From Streptococcus sp. 29896 (lineage in GTDB: Bacteria > Bacillota > Bacilli > Lactobacillales > Streptococcaceae): a stretch of 64,000 nt of DNA. The number at the start of each line of letters is the position of its first letter. Position 1 is the first letter of the stretch. A model generated the notes under the pieces. It had not been told where the DNA came from, ran no database searches, and worked only from the letters and a program-made list of their open reading frames with translations. The stretch covers positions 124,001-188,000 of the forward strand of contig NZ_CP118733.1 in assembly GCF_032594915.1 (NCBI RefSeq), written 5' to 3'. Below, piece after piece: positions 63,148 to 64,000 of this stretch. The position numbers and the translations under genes were made by a program.

Positions 63148-63956
63148 ACCTCCTACTTGCGACAGCTAAAATGCCTCGCTCAACTTATTATTATCAAGTC
63201 AAGCAACTGGAGAAACCCGACAAGAACAAAGCCATTAAGGCTGAAATTCAAGCCATTTATGATGACCATAAAGGTAATTACGGCTATCGTCGGATTTATT
63301 TAGAACTCAGAAATCGAGGTTTCTTCATCAACCACAAAAAGGTGCAGCGCTTGATGACAGTCATGGGCTTAGCGGCTCGTATTCGTCGTAAGCGCAAGTA
63401 TGCTTCTTACAAAGGTGAGGTGGGTAAGAAGGCTGATAATCTGATTAAACGTCAGTTTGAGGGATCTAAGCCTTATGAAAAATGTTATACCGATGTGACG
63501 GAGTTTGCTTTGCCTGAAGGGAAACTCTACTTATCGCCTGTTCTTGACGGCTATAATAGTGAGATTATTGATTTTACCCTGTCTCGGTCACCTGACTTGA
63601 AACAGGTTCAAACCATGCTTGCGAAGGCTTTTCCAGCAGATTTATACAGTGGGACTATTCTCCACAGCGATCAAGGTTGGCAATACCAGCACCAGTCTTA
63701 CCATTACTTTTTGGAAACCAAAGGCATTCGACCATCCATGTCCCGCAAAGGGAATAGCCCAGATAATGGGATGATGGAGTCTTTCTTTGGCATTCTCAAA
63801 TCTGAAATGTTTTATGGACTCGAGACATCTTATCAATCACTTGATGAGCTTGAAGAAGCTATTACAGATTATATTTTTTACTACAACAACAAACGAATAA
63901 AAGCAAAATTAAAAGGACTTAGTCCTGTCCAATACAGAACTAAATCCTTTCAATAA
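63123..63956 (+). CDS. IS3-family OrfB, DDE transposase, copy C
   Basis: 277 residues. The DDE motifs [17 protein letters not shown] and NGMMESFFG are all present. An N-terminal HTH segment ([16 protein letters not shown]) precedes the core. It is likely translated as the C-terminal part of an OrfAB frameshift product and appears functional. Confidence 0.95.
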   Translation: MVQGGFRLDLLLATAKMPRSTYYYQVKQLEKPDKNKAIKAEIQAIYDDHKGNYGYRRIYLELRNRGFFINHKKVQRLMTVMGLAARIRRKRKYASYKGEVGKKADNLIKRQFEGSKPYEKCYTDVTEFALPEGKLYLSPVLDGYNSEIIDFTLSRSPDLKQVQTMLAKAFPADLYSGTILHSDQGWQYQHQSYHYFLETKGIRPSMSRKGNSPDNGMMESFFGILKSEMFYGLETSYQSLDELEEAITDYIFYYNNKRIKAKLKGLSPVQYRTKSFQ

Positions 63957-64000
63957 TTATTTGTCCAACTTTTTGGGGGCAGTTCATTGGCGACCTAGTC

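Larger units (their letters stand above)
62557..63986 (+). mobile_element. IS3-family (IS150-like) element, copy C
   Basis: 1430 bp, plus orientation, with inverted repeats beginning TGAACTGC at both ends and a TTG duplication (62554-62556 and 63987-63989). It is the same element as copy B, in inverted orientation 8 kb away. The left end carries a hairpin (CACCCCAA/TTGGGGTG and GTTAGA/TCTAAC) followed by TTTTT, just before orfA. Confidence 0.95.

Noticed and set aside
53085..63986. Composite transposon formed by IS copies B and C
   Set aside because: Each copy has its own matching 3-bp duplication and its own rejoined hairpin, which indicates independent insertion; the outer flanks do not match.

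Overview
The window is a chromosomal segment of a low-GC Firmicute of the genus Streptococcus, most like Streptococcus suis. The evidence is the gene order gapA, pgk, FUSC membrane protein, glnR-glnA, then rpoY-rnjA and tsaB-rimI-tsaD, together with streptococcal markers: PepX, CppA, a RocS-like protein, a YSIRK signal peptide and LPXTG-type anchors. This assignment comes from recognising genes, not from a database search. No rRNA, tRNA or CRISPR array is seen.

Layout. 1-9330: the 3' end of a giant wall-anchored adhesin made of isopeptide-type modules, including six near-identical 870-bp tandem repeats. 9480-16085: a thiol-disulfide oxidoreductase, gapA, pgk, a FUSC protein, glnR-glnA and an acetyltransferase. 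16139-18052 (minus): rnjA and rpoY. 18500-23183: the t6A genes tsaB-rimI-tsaD, azlCD and a YeiH-type transporter. 23206-24645: an IS3-family element. 24691-29475 (minus): acetyltransferase-marR, an ABC exporter and a BaiN-like flavoprotein, with a beta-glucosidase remnant between. 29646-34597: cold-shock protein, rocS, two tandem intergenic repeat arrays, an acetyltransferase, a YrdC-like protein, a membrane GDPD phosphodiesterase and YbaB. 34761-41624: agaS, pepX, cppA, a serine hydrolase, a DUF1697 protein and a LysM-CHAP hydrolase. 41664-52286: pflB, a huge GH101 O-glycanase, dinB and an Rrf2 regulator. 52414-63986: an NAD(P)-binding protein, an IS3 element, an IS110-family element, a PfkB kinase, an mglBAC-like sugar ABC importer, a membrane serine hydrolase and a second identical IS3 element.

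How the genes fit together. Several loci point to growth on host glycans: GH101 releases core-1 O-glycan disaccharide at the surface, mglBAC resembles galactose-type sugar importers, agaS handles amino-sugar phosphates and pfkB phosphorylates sugar phosphates. Cre-like sites lie at the promoters of GH101, mglB and pflB, so CcpA control is likely. Glutamine synthesis carries a textbook GlnR box. marR and the NAD(P)-binding gene each have paired operators around the promoter.

The most striking observation is that all three IS3-family copies sit in the loop, or at the loop-stem edge, of a palindrome. Removing the element and one copy of its 3-bp target duplication restores a perfect stem each time; two of the three restored palindromes are complete intrinsic terminators, and the third is cut off by the window end. 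Each element also carries a terminator-like hairpin at its own left end. A second point of interest is the IS110-family transposase, whose upstream leader is rich in inverted repeats and is a candidate guide (bridge) RNA. A third is the intergenic DNA, where related hairpins recur at three loci and, after rocS, form an array of four consecutive terminators followed by a 53-bp tandem repeat.
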